From: Pachyseris speciosa
Taxonomy: Eukaryota > Cnidaria > Anthozoa > Scleractinia > Pachyseridae
Reading direction: 5' to 3'
DNA length: 64,000 nucleotides
Assembly: GCA_016490735.1 (NCBI GenBank)
Contig: JAEMWC010000129.1
Span: 1,068,501 to 1,132,500 of the forward strand
The translations under genes and the position numbers were made by a program. The notes under the pieces are model-generated. The model was given only the letters and a program-made list of their open reading frames with translations. It was not told the origin of the DNA and did not search any database. Shown here piece by piece: positions 25,754 through 38,400 of this stretch. The first letter of the stretch is position 1, and every line of letters begins with the position of its first letter.

Positions 25754-26613
25754 GAAGAGTGACTCATAGATTTACTCTGTCGAACGCTAGACGATTTTAC
25801 TCGTCAAAGCAAAGGGAGACCCCTTATGGGTAAAGGGTTAACGTAAAATAAGTGATCTGGAATTCAAATCGCTACTTAAATCCATTCCTATATACCCTTA
25901 AACTAAGACGTTAAAACAGAACACTTAGCTACAAATATCACATATAAAGTGTTTATTATTTCTTGCCACACACCATTTTTGAAAAAAAACTACTAAATTC
26001 ATTTTATTAATTAATTGCAGGGGGGTTTGTTACAAGAAAAACCAATGAATTTTTCTTGGTATTTATCTATTCCATCCACCAAAAGCCATTGACGTGAGCG
26101 ATAGAAACTATGGTGCTACGGAAAAATACATATTGCACAAGGCATGTATATGATTATCTCTACAATGTGGAACACACCTACTCACCCTGTTTACTACAGA
26201 ATAATTTCGCTCTGATGCAGATGACGAAAATGTAAAACTGCTTCTAAAATTGTTGAAATTGAATATCAAAACAACATCTAAAGCATTTTGTTATTTACTT
26301 ACGCTGACTCGTTACTCAAATGATTCTCCGCAAGTCTTTATACCCCTCTGACAAACCAAAACAAATGTGTCATTCTATTTTGAACAATCAGAAATGGCCA
26401 CGACGACACTTGGTTTTCACGTGTTTTTCCTTGCTTGGTACCATTTACAAGCTTCTGCTCAGCGTTCTGACTGTTCATTGTATGTGTTTGAATAATTAAA
26501 GGCATTATTTTCCTTTTTAAAAGGAAAACTATAATTGTTATGGATAACATTGGCTTTTGATGTTACCAGTTAGTGATGACAATAATAAATTATTGGCTTA
26601 GTACGTAGCAACT

Positions 26614-26902
26614 CTATTGAGCAGTTTTCGATTGTGTCGTGCAACCAAAACCAAAGCAATTACTCCAGCCAATCACAACAGACCGAAACAGTGCAATGAA
26701 CCAATCAGAATTCGAAATAATTACACGTAACCGGCGCAAAGCGCGGGAAAATACGCGCGTGCAAGTCGCGATTGGTTTTGGTTTTGCTTCTCATTGGTTA
26801 AGAAAGAGGCGCGAGTTTTGCTGGCCAATCACAGAGCGAAGCAATACAAAACCAAAGCAAACGCAATTTACTTTTGACACTCAATTGAAAACCGCTCTAT
26901 TA
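26614..26902. mobile_element. MITE with TIR TATTGAGCAGTTTTCGATTG
   Basis: The left end TATTGAGCAGTTTTCGATTG pairs with CAATTGAAAACCGCTCTATT at the right. The interior repeats CCAATCACA and ACCAAAGCAA in inverted order. About 290 bp, non-coding. Confidence 0.7.
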
Positions 26903-27034
26903 ATCAGTGATTCGTTTTGGTGCCATGAGTTGCATTAAAAAATATCCCCGAGGTCGCTCATTTACACGTTTACTGCTGTAAAAATACGTTTTTTTCTAAA
27001 ATTAAGTTATATGTGCATTTCTTTTTCCTAAACT

Positions 27035-28232
27035 ACCGTGTAGCGTAAAATTTTCGCGCGAGTTTAATTTCGCTGATTTTGGATTTTTCGGGAATAAATT
27101 TTCGCGGATTTCGTGTACGGTACTTTAAAGTAACAAAAACGGAAGCCATACGTTAATTTCGTTGTTTACAGTATTTTTTTAATTTGTCAACTTGCGATTA
27201 CAATTCAAAGAGGGTGCGCCGGTATGACTCATGCTGCAGTGCTATCTACGGAGGGCAGAGTTACCGTACAGACAGTAAGTACTGTGTACTGTAGTGTGCT
27301 AGTCAATTATGATGGTTTCACGCTCTTCTCCCTACCCTGGTGCGGACTCACTGTTCTCATTCACGAACATTTTCTGTCCATGTTGAGTCTTGCTGTTCCA
27401 TCATCGTTAGTTTCTATGGCCCGTTTCAAACGTTGTGCTACTGCCGCGCTTAGCTGGGTCTTAGCTGGCTCGACTGTCGCACGACTCCAGCACAACTTGG
27501 TCTCAGATGTCGAATTTAATTCCGTCGAATAAAAGGTGTTTCCCAATCTCGTACCCCGGCAGAATCGTCGGGTACCATAATAAAAACACTGGTCAGCCAT
27601 TGTACGAAGCAAATCCAAAATGTTAATTTATGAATTGAGTTCGACACGGTAGTAGCACGACGTTTGAAATCAAGTCGTGCTACTGCCGTATAGCACGACA
27701 AGCCTGTCCGTGCTTCATGGCAGTAGCACGACTTGGTTTCAAACGTCGTGCTAAGTCGAATTTAATTCGATTAATTGAGTTCCACACGGCAGTAGCACGT
27801 TTGAAACGGGCCTAAGTCATAATCTTCACCCGAGTCACTGTCTTCAATGCAGTCCACAAGTAGAGGCTTATTAGCGATCACAGGATTTCCAAATAATCAC
27901 GAAAAGTTTTCTGTAACAAGCTCTTGACACCTTCTTAGGCAGGAGATACCGCAGTCTCCTTGTCTTAACAGAGTTGATTAAAAAGCAAATTTACTCAGAG
28001 ACAGCAGACTCTCAAGTGCATTACGTAATTAGTAAAGACAATACGGTAGGTCATTTTCGTTGCATTGTTTGCAACCAATTTCATTGGAATTCAGTAATGT
28101 GACAAAAGGAGTAAATTGTGACAGAATTTTTTTGGCTGTAGTTTGTTTTCATGGTATTTAATTTTCGCGATAGATGAAAATTCCACGAAATACGCGAAAA
28201 TTAGATCCCACGAAAATTTCATGCTACACGGT
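27035..28232. mobile_element. Non-autonomous element, TIR ACCGTGTAGC, with a nested MITE
   Basis: The left ACCGTGTAGCGTAAAATTTT and the right AAAATTTCATGCTACACGGT are inverted repeats, with CGCGAAAATTA-like subterminal motifs on both sides. The MITE at 27419-27812 is inserted inside. At about 27815-27895 a minus-strand frame reads LLVDCIEDSDSGEDYDLG; it may be a relic of an element-coded protein but is too short to identify. Confidence 0.6.
27419..27812. mobile_element. MITE with TIR GGCCCGTTTCAAACG
   Basis: GGCCCGTTTCAAACG at the left pairs with CGTTTGAAACGGGCC at the right. Inside, the motif GTAGCACGAC with TTTGAAA occurs several times in both orientations, and GTCGAATTTAATTCGATTAA-like palindromes recur. 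It is nested in 27035-28232. Confidence 0.75.
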
Positions 28233-28516
28233 CGGTAGCAATTTTTCAAATTAAAATTGTTAATTTGTCAGTGGCATAAGTTAAATTAATCCAGACTAAA
28301 TAAAACTGACATGTTTTTGAATAAAAAGAATCCAACTGACTCACTACTCTAATGCGTAAGTGCTCGGCGGTAATAATGCTATGAATATTACAAGAAGTTT
28401 GTAAGTAGTTGGGAACCTTAGATAAATGAAAAGCAAATTATTGAACTGTTGTATTTCATAATAACTCATATATTAATAACTATATTCACAATTGAATTCA
28501 CATAATTTGCCTTGAC

Positions 28517-28806
28517 TATAGCCTCTTTCGCAGCTGCTGTTTGTGTCGGTCCTTTTCTCATCTCCCCAGCAACATCTGCTGAACCTAGCCGGACATTCCA
28601 TTGTGTCTGAGTATCCAATCAGGAGGGAGAATAGAACCGACACAAACAATGGTTGCGCAAGAGGCCACGGAAACCTAGCCACCGAAATTTAAAAGCCGCG
28701 ATGTGATTGGTCAGTTCCTGGGAATGGAATGTCCGGCTCGGTTCAGCGGACGTTGGTGGGGAGGGAGAATAGGCCCGACACAGACACCGTCTGCGAAGGA
28801 GGCTAC
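28517..28806. mobile_element. Fold-back MITE with TAGCCTCTTTCGCAG ends
   Basis: The left TAGCCTCTTTCGCAGCTGCT and, on the other strand, TAGCCTCCTTCGCAGACGGT at the right begin arms that pair for about 90 bp, including GTGTCGG, CTGAACC and AGCCGGACATTCCATT. This is non-coding. Confidence 0.7.
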
Positions 28807-28959
28807 GTTGATCACCCTTCTCCAATAAATTACAAACTGAGCATGTATTAACCTTGATGGACAGAGAAGTGGAAATCCAACGCAGAGAAGAGCAATACAG
28901 CCATAGATATTTTTTAGAGGTGCATTGGATATCCAGTAACATGTCTGTCACATGTATGG

Positions 28960-29243
28960 GAGCAGGGTTGGCGCAGTGGAGAAAGCACTTGCCTCCCACC
29001 AATGTGTCCCGGGTTCGATTCCCGGACTCGGTGTCATATGTGGGCTGAGTTTGTTGGTTCTCTACTTGGCGCCGAGAGGTTTTTCTCCGGGTACTCCGGT
29101 TTACCCCTCAAAACCAACATTTCATTTAAGATTTGTAATTAGTAGGCGAAGAGCCACCTCGTGGAAATACTACTAATAAATTATTATGATAATTATTATA
29201 AAATTATTATGATAATTATTATTAATTATTATTATTATTATTA

Positions 29244-29303
<60 letters not shown>

Positions 29304-29305
29304 GA
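28960..29305 (+). mobile_element. tRNA-derived SINE, copy 2, with (ATT)n tail
   Basis: The head carries box A GGTTGGCGCAGTGG and a strong box B GGGTTCGATTCCCGG (to about 29030). The body has GTGGGCTGAGTTTGTTGGTT and CGGGTACTCCGG, then a long ATT array (about 29165-29302). Layout and sequence match the copy at 20020, so this is an RNA-polymerase-III SINE rather than a tRNA gene. Confidence 0.8.
29165..29302 (+). repeat. (ATT)n microsatellite, SINE tail
   Basis: A nearly pure ATT/TTA array of about 140 bp continues from the 3' end of the SINE. It is a probable length-polymorphic marker. Confidence 0.95.
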
Positions 29306-29838
29306 GAAAGGTTGCTTTTGCTCTCGCCATGATCACTCCATTTAGGATGTCACCACCAAAATGATTGCACATACAAGGGCTAGACAGAAAATTGATTTTA
29401 CATATTTTCCGTCTTGTAGGCAGCTTTTAAGACACATGCAGTAGACTAGTCGCAGAGAAGAATTTAGTCCAGAGTTTAACCTTTTCAGTAACATTGATGC
29501 CTCAGCCCGAAACAACAGAAAATTACTTAAAATAGCATTTTGCAGGAAAATACCCTCTTTGATTATGTGAAACAATCATCTTTCTTTGCTAATAAAATTT
29601 TCACATGGAAAACAATCCATTTTCAACTGGTTTCCATTCTCATGTTCATCGCCAACTCTTTACTGCTTGCAAGTGCTGAGGGTGGGCCCAGTATTGCAAC
29701 AGGACAAACGAGCGAGTCAAGCATCCAAGCATCTCAAAACAGTGTATTCAGTATAACCAAATGTAACTCCTCTGGGATGTGTGCAAGAAAGGTGAAGCAG
29801 CAGAATTAAACTAGAACCACTTTAACATGTATGTTTTA

Positions 29839-30252
29839 GGGCCTCTTCATATGAGTCAAGTTACTGAGATCTCGCCTTACCAATAAATGCTCTGTAAAAA
29901 TTCCAAAGGGCGGGCTGGTCCGGTTACCGAGATCTCGCTAACCGGGCTGGATTTTATGCCCTAGCCCGGTTACCGGGATGATGCAAATTGCATTTTCGTC
30001 AGTAGAACGGACAATATCTGATTTTTCCTTATTTTTTGTTCTATTTAAAGTTCGGAATAATTTCTTTTGATAGTTAAAGTAACAATAAAAGATTTTAAGG
30101 TTTCTAAAACCGATAAAAGCGAAAAATTCTCACAAGTGTCGTTCGTTAAATTTCACGCATGTATGGTCGCGTAATTTTTCCATATGAGCAGATGATAAAA
30201 TTCATCCCGCTAACCGAGCCAGCCTGGTTACCGGACTCATATGAAGAGGCCC
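29839..30252. mobile_element. PIF/Harbinger-type MITE with TTA target duplication
   Basis: Near-perfect termini GGGCCTCTTCATATGAGTC (29839) and GACTCATATGAAGAGGCCC (ending 30252) are flanked by TTA on both sides (29836-29838 and 30253-30255). A 3-bp TTA duplication is diagnostic of PIF/Harbinger. The interior has CCGGTTACCGAGATCTCG-like inverted motifs and no coding. Confidence 0.88.
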
Positions 30253-30579
30253 TTAGCCATATTTTATCCCAAAGAATCCAAAAGAACATATCTGCAGACC
30301 TTGTCGGCATTCAGAGTGAAAAGGTCAAACAAGACTGTGTGTGAAATGTTTGCCATTTTGCGCTCACTGAATCAATGTAAAACCGCTACCATACTCATCA
30401 TTGTGAATATTACTCTTGCACATTATGGCGAAATCATGTCTGCTTCCGAATCTGGTAAAGCCACATCAAAAATTTTCTGCAGTTGGAATGTCGCTCTCGC
30501 TGAAAAAAAAAAAAAAAGGAATTGTTGTTTACTGCACGTTAGGTGACGCCAATCTGCACAGTTCTCCATCAGCTTCTCC

Positions 30580-30740
30580 AGCTGAAAACAGGCTAGCAGA
30601 TATATCTTTGAAATGTCTTTTACCTACTCCATTTTCAAAACAAAGCATGCTACCGAATTGAAAACAGGCCAGCGATATATCTTCAAAATGCCCTTTACCT
30701 GATGAAGGTAAAAACTCAAGTTTTTTTCTGACGTCACATG
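30580..30740. repeat. Dispersed repeat shared with 22190-22300
   Basis: TTTTCAAAACAAAGCATGCT, then CCTTTACCTGATGAAGGTAA, parallels the 22-kb segment with clear divergence. There is also an internal duplication: two AAATG-CTTTACCT-type units about 90 bp apart. Its class is unknown. Confidence 0.5.
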
Positions 30741-32276
30741 AAAACGGAATCCACCAGAAGTTCGAGTAAAAAGTGGACAAAAACCTTGTACCAAGATTAT
30801 TTTCATCGTATTGTAAACTACTGTACGACTGTTTTTAATCAGTTTAATATCTTCTAAAAAAAATATCATTTCTAGCAACACCAATCGTCGAAAACGAATG
30901 TTGAAGTAGTGTATGAAACACTTGAAAGTACTGGTGAAATGAAGCTGATGATGAGATTTTGCCTGTCTTTGCACAAGTTCTCTAACTTTGAAATTTATTT
31001 TCTCTCGTTCCCACGGGAAATTGTTTTCGGTGTTATTTCAGGCAATTACCTATGTATTTAGCTTTAAGAAAATGTAAAAATGAATGTAAAATACTTAAAA
31101 ATATTCTGGTACCAGATTTTTGTCCACTAAAACCTGAAATTGCTCGATTTTCTAGCGGATTTCGTCTTAATACAACTATGTGCAGTATCATCAAGTAAAC
31201 AGGGAAGCGTTCTTTGATGGGGCTGAAATACTGTTAAACAACAAACAAGTGACAACGATTAAAATCGCACATGCTCGATGCTCTTGGAAAGTACTCAGTA
31301 TAGTCAACAAACCCAAAGGCAACAACAGCAATAGCGTGTGCGAATGAGTATTTTCTTGGTTCGAAAACGAGGGTGACTTCTAGCTCCGTTCGAAGAAGTC
31401 TTCGGGCCATGCTATAACGCGTCCTGAAGTTCTAACATACGGTTAAATCTACCAAATTAATGGCTTTGAAAACATTTCATACACTAGCATTGTACATACC
31501 TCGAGAGGTGTGCCGAGAGTCAGCAACAACAAAAAGGAAATCAAACGATCGAAAGATATACAGATATTCGGAGAAACACCCTCAGCCAAAGGACCGAACC
31601 CTAGTTTCGAACGCTCCGAAAAGTCCCGATTGCTGCGAGCTCTGGATGTGTCACGCTTCTTTTAGATCGTGACACAAAAAAAGCCTTCGCGAGAACAACT
31701 AAGAAAAAGTTGAAGTTTCCAGGTTCTTATTGTCTCTTGAAATTCCACTCTGGAACGAAATCACATCTACAATGCCCTAAATTATGACATTGCCTCGAGA
31801 AACAACAAGCTGGTAAGCGTAGGCCATTCACTCAGCCGGTCAATCGTTTGGGCCTAGCTAGGCTCGCTCGGATTAGTTCTAGCGAACGAGAATAAGCGAA
31901 GAAAAACTAGCGGGGCTGGAAAAAGGCTGGAAAAATGAAAGGGGAGGGATAAGAACCCCTAGGAACTTCCCTAGGAACCCGCATGTTTCGAACCCATCCC
32001 TAGTCTCCTCTCGTTTCTCTCCTCCCTCGATAGCTCCAACTACTCTGAGAGCCTAGGACTGGCTATCTGGGCTCGGGCTCCCTCCTCTTCCTGTATATTA
32101 TAGGTAAGAAATTTTGGTGCGTGATAAGTACCCCTCTCAGCCGTGAGTACAAATGGACAGAGACAAAAATTCCAACAAAACAGTCGTAACAAATTCAAAA
32201 AATTCAGATTTCCGCGACAGCGCACTGGGTTGTTGCATCACCTGTGGCTACACGCGCGACTTTCGCCGCGTTCTGG
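30741..32276. other. Intergenic stretch left of the second SLC7 gene
   Basis: If the missing last coding exon of the minus-strand SLC7 gene is in the window, this interval or the one to its left is where it should be, but I found no frame resembling the transporter C-terminus. The minus frame 32040-32225 is open but unlike any SLC7. Otherwise unremarkable. Confidence 0.4.
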
Positions 32277-32429
32277 TAGCCTGTGTGGCAGGTGCTAGAA
32301 AGGGAAAGGAGAGGGGGAAAGTGGGCGCGCGCAGAGCGAGGGGAGAGCGCGCGGAGCGCTCCCTCGCTTCGCGCTCCCGTGCGCTTTTTCCCTTTCCCTT
32401 CCCCTTTCCAGCGCCTGCCACGCAGGCTA
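32277..32429. mobile_element. Short Mutator-like fold-back MITE, TAGCCTGYGTGGCAGG family
   Basis: The arms TAGCCTGTGTGGCAGGTGCT and AGCGCCTGCCACGCAGGCTA pair, enclosing a GC-rich palindromic core with GCGCGCAGAGCGAGGG-type blocks. The flanks CGTTCTGG and CGTTGTGG look like a 1-mismatch target duplication. A relative sits at 46081-46169. Confidence 0.75.
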
Positions 32430-32487
32430 CGTTGTGGCGAGGCGTATGGCACGTAAATCAGACAGAATAGTAAAAAGCCAAACCTAC

Positions 32488-35400
32488 CAATTCCATGGAA
32501 GAAACCTTTGGGTATGATACGGTCAAAATGTACAAAAACCAGGTAGAATGGTATTCCAGTCAAAATGAAGAGAAGACAGTAGAACGACTCCAAAGGTGCC
32601 TCGTAGAAAGGTGCTATCACCAAGTAGATGGACGCCAGCAAGACCAGGATAGGGATTATTATTGGAACCTGATATTAAAACAGCCATTGATGGAAAAATC
32701 AGTGAGTGAATGAAAAGCAGCGCCTTCTAGTTTTCCGGGCACTGAGTGCCATGTCAAGTAATTCGTACGTCACAGGTGTCATGCGTCCTCTGTTCGTTTT
32801 CGCGTGTCGTCCGGTCTTCCTGATCCAAGATTTACACCGTTACACGCACCTTGTTCTTCGCCTCAATTCTACATCCTTTGCATTTTAAGATTACAGGCGT
32901 TGGTCTTCCTCGATTCTTCCTATCTCTCTATGACTGCGCCTTCTTAGTCTGAAGAATTACAGTACAGCTTTTTTCTAACAGATGTGTCAAACAATGCGTG
33001 GATGGAAGAACCGCGCCGAGTTTTATCGAGCACACAGATTAATTAATTTTTCGACTGATTTGGTTCGAGTTTTACATGTTGTTCCACTTTCGAAGAGACT
33101 GCATGCGAGAGCCAAGGGAAATCGGTTTTATTGCTCTTTTATTGCTTGAAGTGCGAGAAGTTAATCGTTTCCTCGAAATCCGTTTTCGAGATCCTCGAAA
33201 AATTCTTCGAGCGTCTCGCAACTCGATACTCGAAACTCGAGCCTCGAACCTTACTTGCTTACCACCCTGTCTCTGTGTCTGTGGTCTTCAGTGGCTCGCT
33301 GATCAACTTCTCTTTACAGACGACACTAACACTCTGATTCTAATTCTGCGGATGAAAAATTAGCAGACGTGTTGTTTTTTGTCTAATTGTAAAGTTCTCC
33401 CGATAAGTATCCGCTGGTGGGTCAATAAGCGCTTTCAAACCTTCCACACTATGATCGAATGAATAATTCATTGAGTAATCGAAAAATAAACCCTTCACTT
33501 TATTAAAAACACTACTATCAGCATTGTTTTTACACATCTCGTGCAAGTAAGTCATTAATTACCGGAACCATCTTTTGCCCAGCTTGTAGATCTGCACGCC
33601 TGGCCCCGGTTCCTGGAAAGCCTATTAAACTATCCCCCGATTAAGGGTTAATTCAAGATTAAATTTCTTAATCTGTGGATAACTAATCAGGGAATAAAAA
33701 GGCGTTCCTCAAAACAGATTTATCCTTCGATTAACTATCCCTCGATTAAACTCGGAATAAACCAGTCAGACCGGTTATCCACAAGCAAACGCGCGCGAAA
33801 ATGACGGTGCGCGGGAAAATGCGAAGCGAAGATGTGCACGAACTCGAAGCGTTTAATTGTTTTCTAACCTTCTTATTTTGTCATAGTTTAAGATTAAGGT
33901 ATAGTTTTGAACAAAAACAACCTCTTACGATATTGTTAAAAGGAAACGGAATGGAAAATTATTCAGTGCAAGGCGGCGTTGGTAGTCAAGGAAAATAACC
34001 TCTGTATAAAGCGAGAAAATATTTAACTCGTAAGCCGAATTGGCTGGAATCGGTGAGTTAAGATCTCCTTGATTCTTTCAGTGTCGAATTCTAGCTACAA
34101 AAGCATTGGTTGAACCTGTATATTAAAGATGTAAAGTTTGAAGCAGCGTTGTTAATATAAATCGGTTGAATACGTACAGAGATAAAATAAAATTCTCTTT
34201 TTGTAAACAATAAGGTGATGTTAAGCAATGCCTTTTTATTTCCTTTTAACTTCTTTCTAATGCAGTTTGTTGCAAGAATTTTATTTGATTAAAAATTTGT
34301 ATTCCTCAAACAGGCGAAACGTTATGTCGAAGGGTAAAGGAAAACATATACAGAAATGCAAGTGATAAAAAATTTTTTAGTCGTTGCGTGTTGTTTTTCT
34401 CTCGCGCTCAGCATAACTAAAATCAAAGCTTTGCTGCTTATTTTCTTCTTCGTGAAGCCTCTGCTAGAATAGAATAGCTATTTATTTTTAAGATCTTACC
34501 GTTTAAAAGAGTTAGTTGACGATGTTTTTGCGAATGTTTAAGCTTACGAATAACTTATCAATTTTGAGCAAGAAAAAATGTTAAGATTTGAATGTTTTGC
34601 CCGCCTTGGTTCGCCATCGTTCACTTTAGATGACTGTTTTCTACCGAAAATTCGATTTATACTTTCCTGAATTTGAATGGACTGAAAGTTCTCGGTCGTT
34701 CAAGTCTCCAAGACGTATTATTTGTGGTGTAAGTTGTTTTCCCTTATTTCCTGCACCAAATTCACGAACGGTTTATTCCGCCATTTTGTTTGTTTTGAAA
34801 ATTTTATTCCGCGGTTAACGAGTTAATCCACCTCGCTAGGTGTGTTAAATTTAACCGTTGGTTTATCCTTAGGATAGTGCTAATCATGCTTTGTGGAACA
34901 GAATCTAACCGAAGGATAAATTTTATTCCTCGATTAGCGGGATTTATCCGTCGATTAGCGCTAATCGGCTTTCCAGGAACCGGGGCCTGGTTTCTAACTC
35001 ACTTCCTATCTGATGCTATTCAGTCTGCCTTGCTATTGGCTATTGCTGCCGCCCATTCTTCTGACGGTTGAGCGGGGATGTAGCTTGGCAACTGCATGTA
35101 AACTGACTGACTAGATGATCACGTGACTCACTTTGTATGGTCGTTTCATGTCAGGTCTCTTGAATCGAAGCCAAAGGAGTGCAGACACAGTGACGCCGTA
35201 GAACACCCAGGCGGCAAAACTGAAGTAGTTTATGAGTGTCTCAAAACTACTTGACTCTGGCAGCAACATGATCCAGGCAATAACACTCTGAAAAGGGTAT
35301 AAGAAACCCACTATGAGCAGATACAAAAATACATGCTGAACACAAGGTAAAGGCCCGTTTACACAGGCGATTTTTGCCGCACAAATTGATACAATTTTAG

Positions 35401-38400
35401 TTTTTATCGCGCTATGCAACTTCAAAATCGCACATGTAAACGAAGCGCTATTTCAGCGCAATTTTAGTGTAATCTGTCGCAAAGATACACGGCGATTTGA
35501 GATGCAACTCACGAAACACAAAAAGTCGTAGCAAAATTGCATCAAGTTTCGAGCAAGTTCGAAACCTCTGCGATATCGTGACGACAAATGGCGCTAAAAT
35601 TGCGCTGAAATCGCACGCAGTTTACATCTGCGATTTTGAAGTTGCAACTTAAGCGCGACAGAAATCGCCTGTGTAAAAGTTTTGGAAAAAGAATCCACTG
35701 TGATGTGCTCTAAACAACCAGGAGAAATGAGCCTCTCTTCAGCCAGTTAGGAGGAAAATCGAAAGAAATCAAACAATCTACTTGTGTGTATAAACATCGC
35801 CGATGTTAGACGTTAAGACGAAACTAATAGCCGGGCTATTAGTTTGCTCTTGGTTCAAAACACGTCTTGTCAGCATTGTATATTGAGATGGGAAGTGAAC
35901 AAATCGACATATTAGAGCAAAATGTACACAGCCGATTCCAGATTTTTCCCTGCTTGTCCACGAGCTTGCAAGGCAAAACTGAGCAGAAAATATCACGCAT
36001 GATGTCGATAGTTACGAGTCGTAGAAACGCGCTGCTCGGATCTTTTTATTAGCTAAACAAACACAAAAATTGATATCGACACTTGATCGCAAAAAATGTG
36101 TCCGACGACATGCATTTTTGACTCACCGTGAACAGCATGGCGGGTAGCGGTGTATGTCTTTTTGTATGAACCATAGCAAGGAAGTTGGGCAGATGTCCTT
36201 CTCGGGCAGCGGCAAACACCAATCTGTAACAATGGACCGAAAAAGCAATCAATAGACAATATATTGAACTGGATCTAGCATGAAGTGGAGGCTCTTGGGG
36301 GGAAATACATTTACATATGAAACGATTCCCCTGCATTAGCCTCCACTTCATGCTAGATCCAGTCCAATACCGAGAATACGAATATTGTCTATTTATCAGT
36401 ATGAAAGTTAGCGTCCACAGAGGATTGGGGAGGAAAATGGTCTCGTGGTTTGTCCATACACAAGAACCAAACGCTGAAAGAAATTGGGAACTAGTCTTAT
36501 GTCGCGCGCACGTTGCATCATAAAGTCTGATTGTGACGTCAAACATTCACTTTGCTCTTTTTCGTGGAACCAATCAGTTGTGTTTCGTGTGAGAAGAAAA
36601 AAGTTCAGTTATGCGCGGGAGGGTATTGGTACTGATAACTGCATTAGCAGTATTGGTACTTGTATCAAACTTCGCACTCAAAGCTAAACGGCGAGAAGGT
36701 AAGATATGAGCATCATCAATCTCATTTTTCAAGAATATGTTTCCCAAACCCGGTAAGGTTCAGCAGAGAATCAAAGTAAAGAGTTTCTCTTCATCGCAAA
36801 AAGATTCACTTTTCTCAACGACTGTTCCCGATTTCATTATTTTAAAACGTCAAAAGGAAGAAAAGTATCCTGTGAGATCAAAATTTTCTGAAACGACGAC
36901 AATCTTGGTAAGAGCCAAAGCAAACAAGTTTCAGTTGCCATGGTACTCTCTACAAGTTCTCCGCGCGCGTTCAGCCGTTTCAATTTTGATCTTTCAAGCG
37001 CGCGCTTCGGCGGTTTTTCAGTTGAATTTTTTTTTGCGCTGGTTTTAAAATCGTTGGTTCGTGATGGATTTTGATGCGTTAAAAGTAACACTGTGTTAAT
37101 CGGAAGTTAGCTATTTCCTAAAGAACCACTATACATTACGTGAAGATTACAAAATCACTTTCACAGAGATTAAATATGAGGTTGAGAAGAAAGATTTCTC
37201 CTTCACCGACGTTAAACATGGAACAAGCATCGCTGGAAGATGGAGAGGAGAGGTGGGTTGACTTTCATTCTATTTAAGTTGCAAGAGCGTTAAAAGTTAA
37301 AATCAAAATTAAACAAACTTACTAGTTTCGTTCTAAAAACATCGAGAACTAAATTGCGCAAAGAGAATTATTGCTTGGTGGATCTCTTTCCGTGGTCACA
37401 GGTAAGGTTTTATTAAAAAAATCACAGCAGCAGTACCCCGTACAAGCCTGGATGTTTTTTTTTTTCAGGCTTTATTTTCACTGCTGCTTAAGTAGTGTTT
37501 ATAACTGCGATGATCGTTCACATATTCATTCTTTAATCTGCAGTTCAGATATATGAAAATCATATATTCGTTATCACAAACTCACAAAAGTTAGAACCAC
37601 ACGAACAACAACGACAACAATCTTTATTACACCTATCATACTGTTAGCGTTCCTTTCTTTAGAAGTATGTGAGAGCCATAAAACTGGAAAAGAAAAGCTT
37701 AAGCGCCATTACAGTTTAAAGGTGTCTAGGGGCTAAATAAACTAAAGTTTTCTAGTTAGATAATTATACAACTGAGTTTTAACCAAGGGAGTGAAAGGTT
37801 AAGAGCTAATATAAATTCTCGTCAAATTTGGCTTCACAAGCATTACGCGACATATGGAATAACCATGCACAGCTATGGAGTTTTAAGCAATGAAAACGTA
37901 AAGCTTGTGGGGTGTGGCTGAAGTGAAAAGGATAAGCCTTGGCGATAAATAGCCATTAAGCCCCGATTTCTCGCTATTAATGCATCACCAAACTGAACTA
38001 GATCGATCGGTCACCAGAGTTAACAAGAGAGACCACCTTGGGAAAGCCAAACACGATTTATGTCAGACGTCTGCAAAGATAATAATAGAAAACTATGAAA
38101 AAGATAGTTCGCATTGGTTTATTTCTTCCTCTGTAAACACGCATCTCTAGCAATTCACTTATTAAAATACTTTGTCTTCGTTACAGGATTACGTGATTGC
38201 GATTACCATCAACTTCTCCGATTCCAAACTCAACATGAATCTGGTGCTCAAGGACAAGAAAGGCCCTGGAAACATCGGCGTGAAACCGGATAACTACGGC
38301 AAATCCAAACAAAAAGTACGCACTTTTGAAATCTGCGGAATGCTTAAAAATCTGCACCTATTTGTCACAAGATAGTCATATGAACTAAGTCAAATTCCCC

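Noticed and set aside
27815..27895. Minus-strand acidic coding fragment (LLVDCIEDSDSGEDYD)
   Set aside because: Too short, inside a transposable element, and without a start or splice context. It is mentioned only as a possible relic.
28966..29035. A tRNA gene
   Set aside because: A and B boxes are present but the acceptor stem does not close. The body and ATT tail recur at 20020, so this is a SINE.
29642..29809. Small secreted peptide starting MFIANSLLLASA
   Set aside because: It is open for 55 codons with a signal-like start, but it has no cysteine pattern, processing sites or second exon. It is not supported beyond chance.
32040..32225. Minus-strand frame as the missing last exon of the second SLC7 gene
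   Set aside because: It can be entered in phase, but the sequence has no resemblance to SLC7 C-termini and depends on a poor acceptor.
37371..37410. Extra exon of the Trp-rich gene ending in CACAG/GTAAGG
   Set aside because: A good donor exists, but including this segment breaks the frame between exons 2 and 3, which join cleanly without it.
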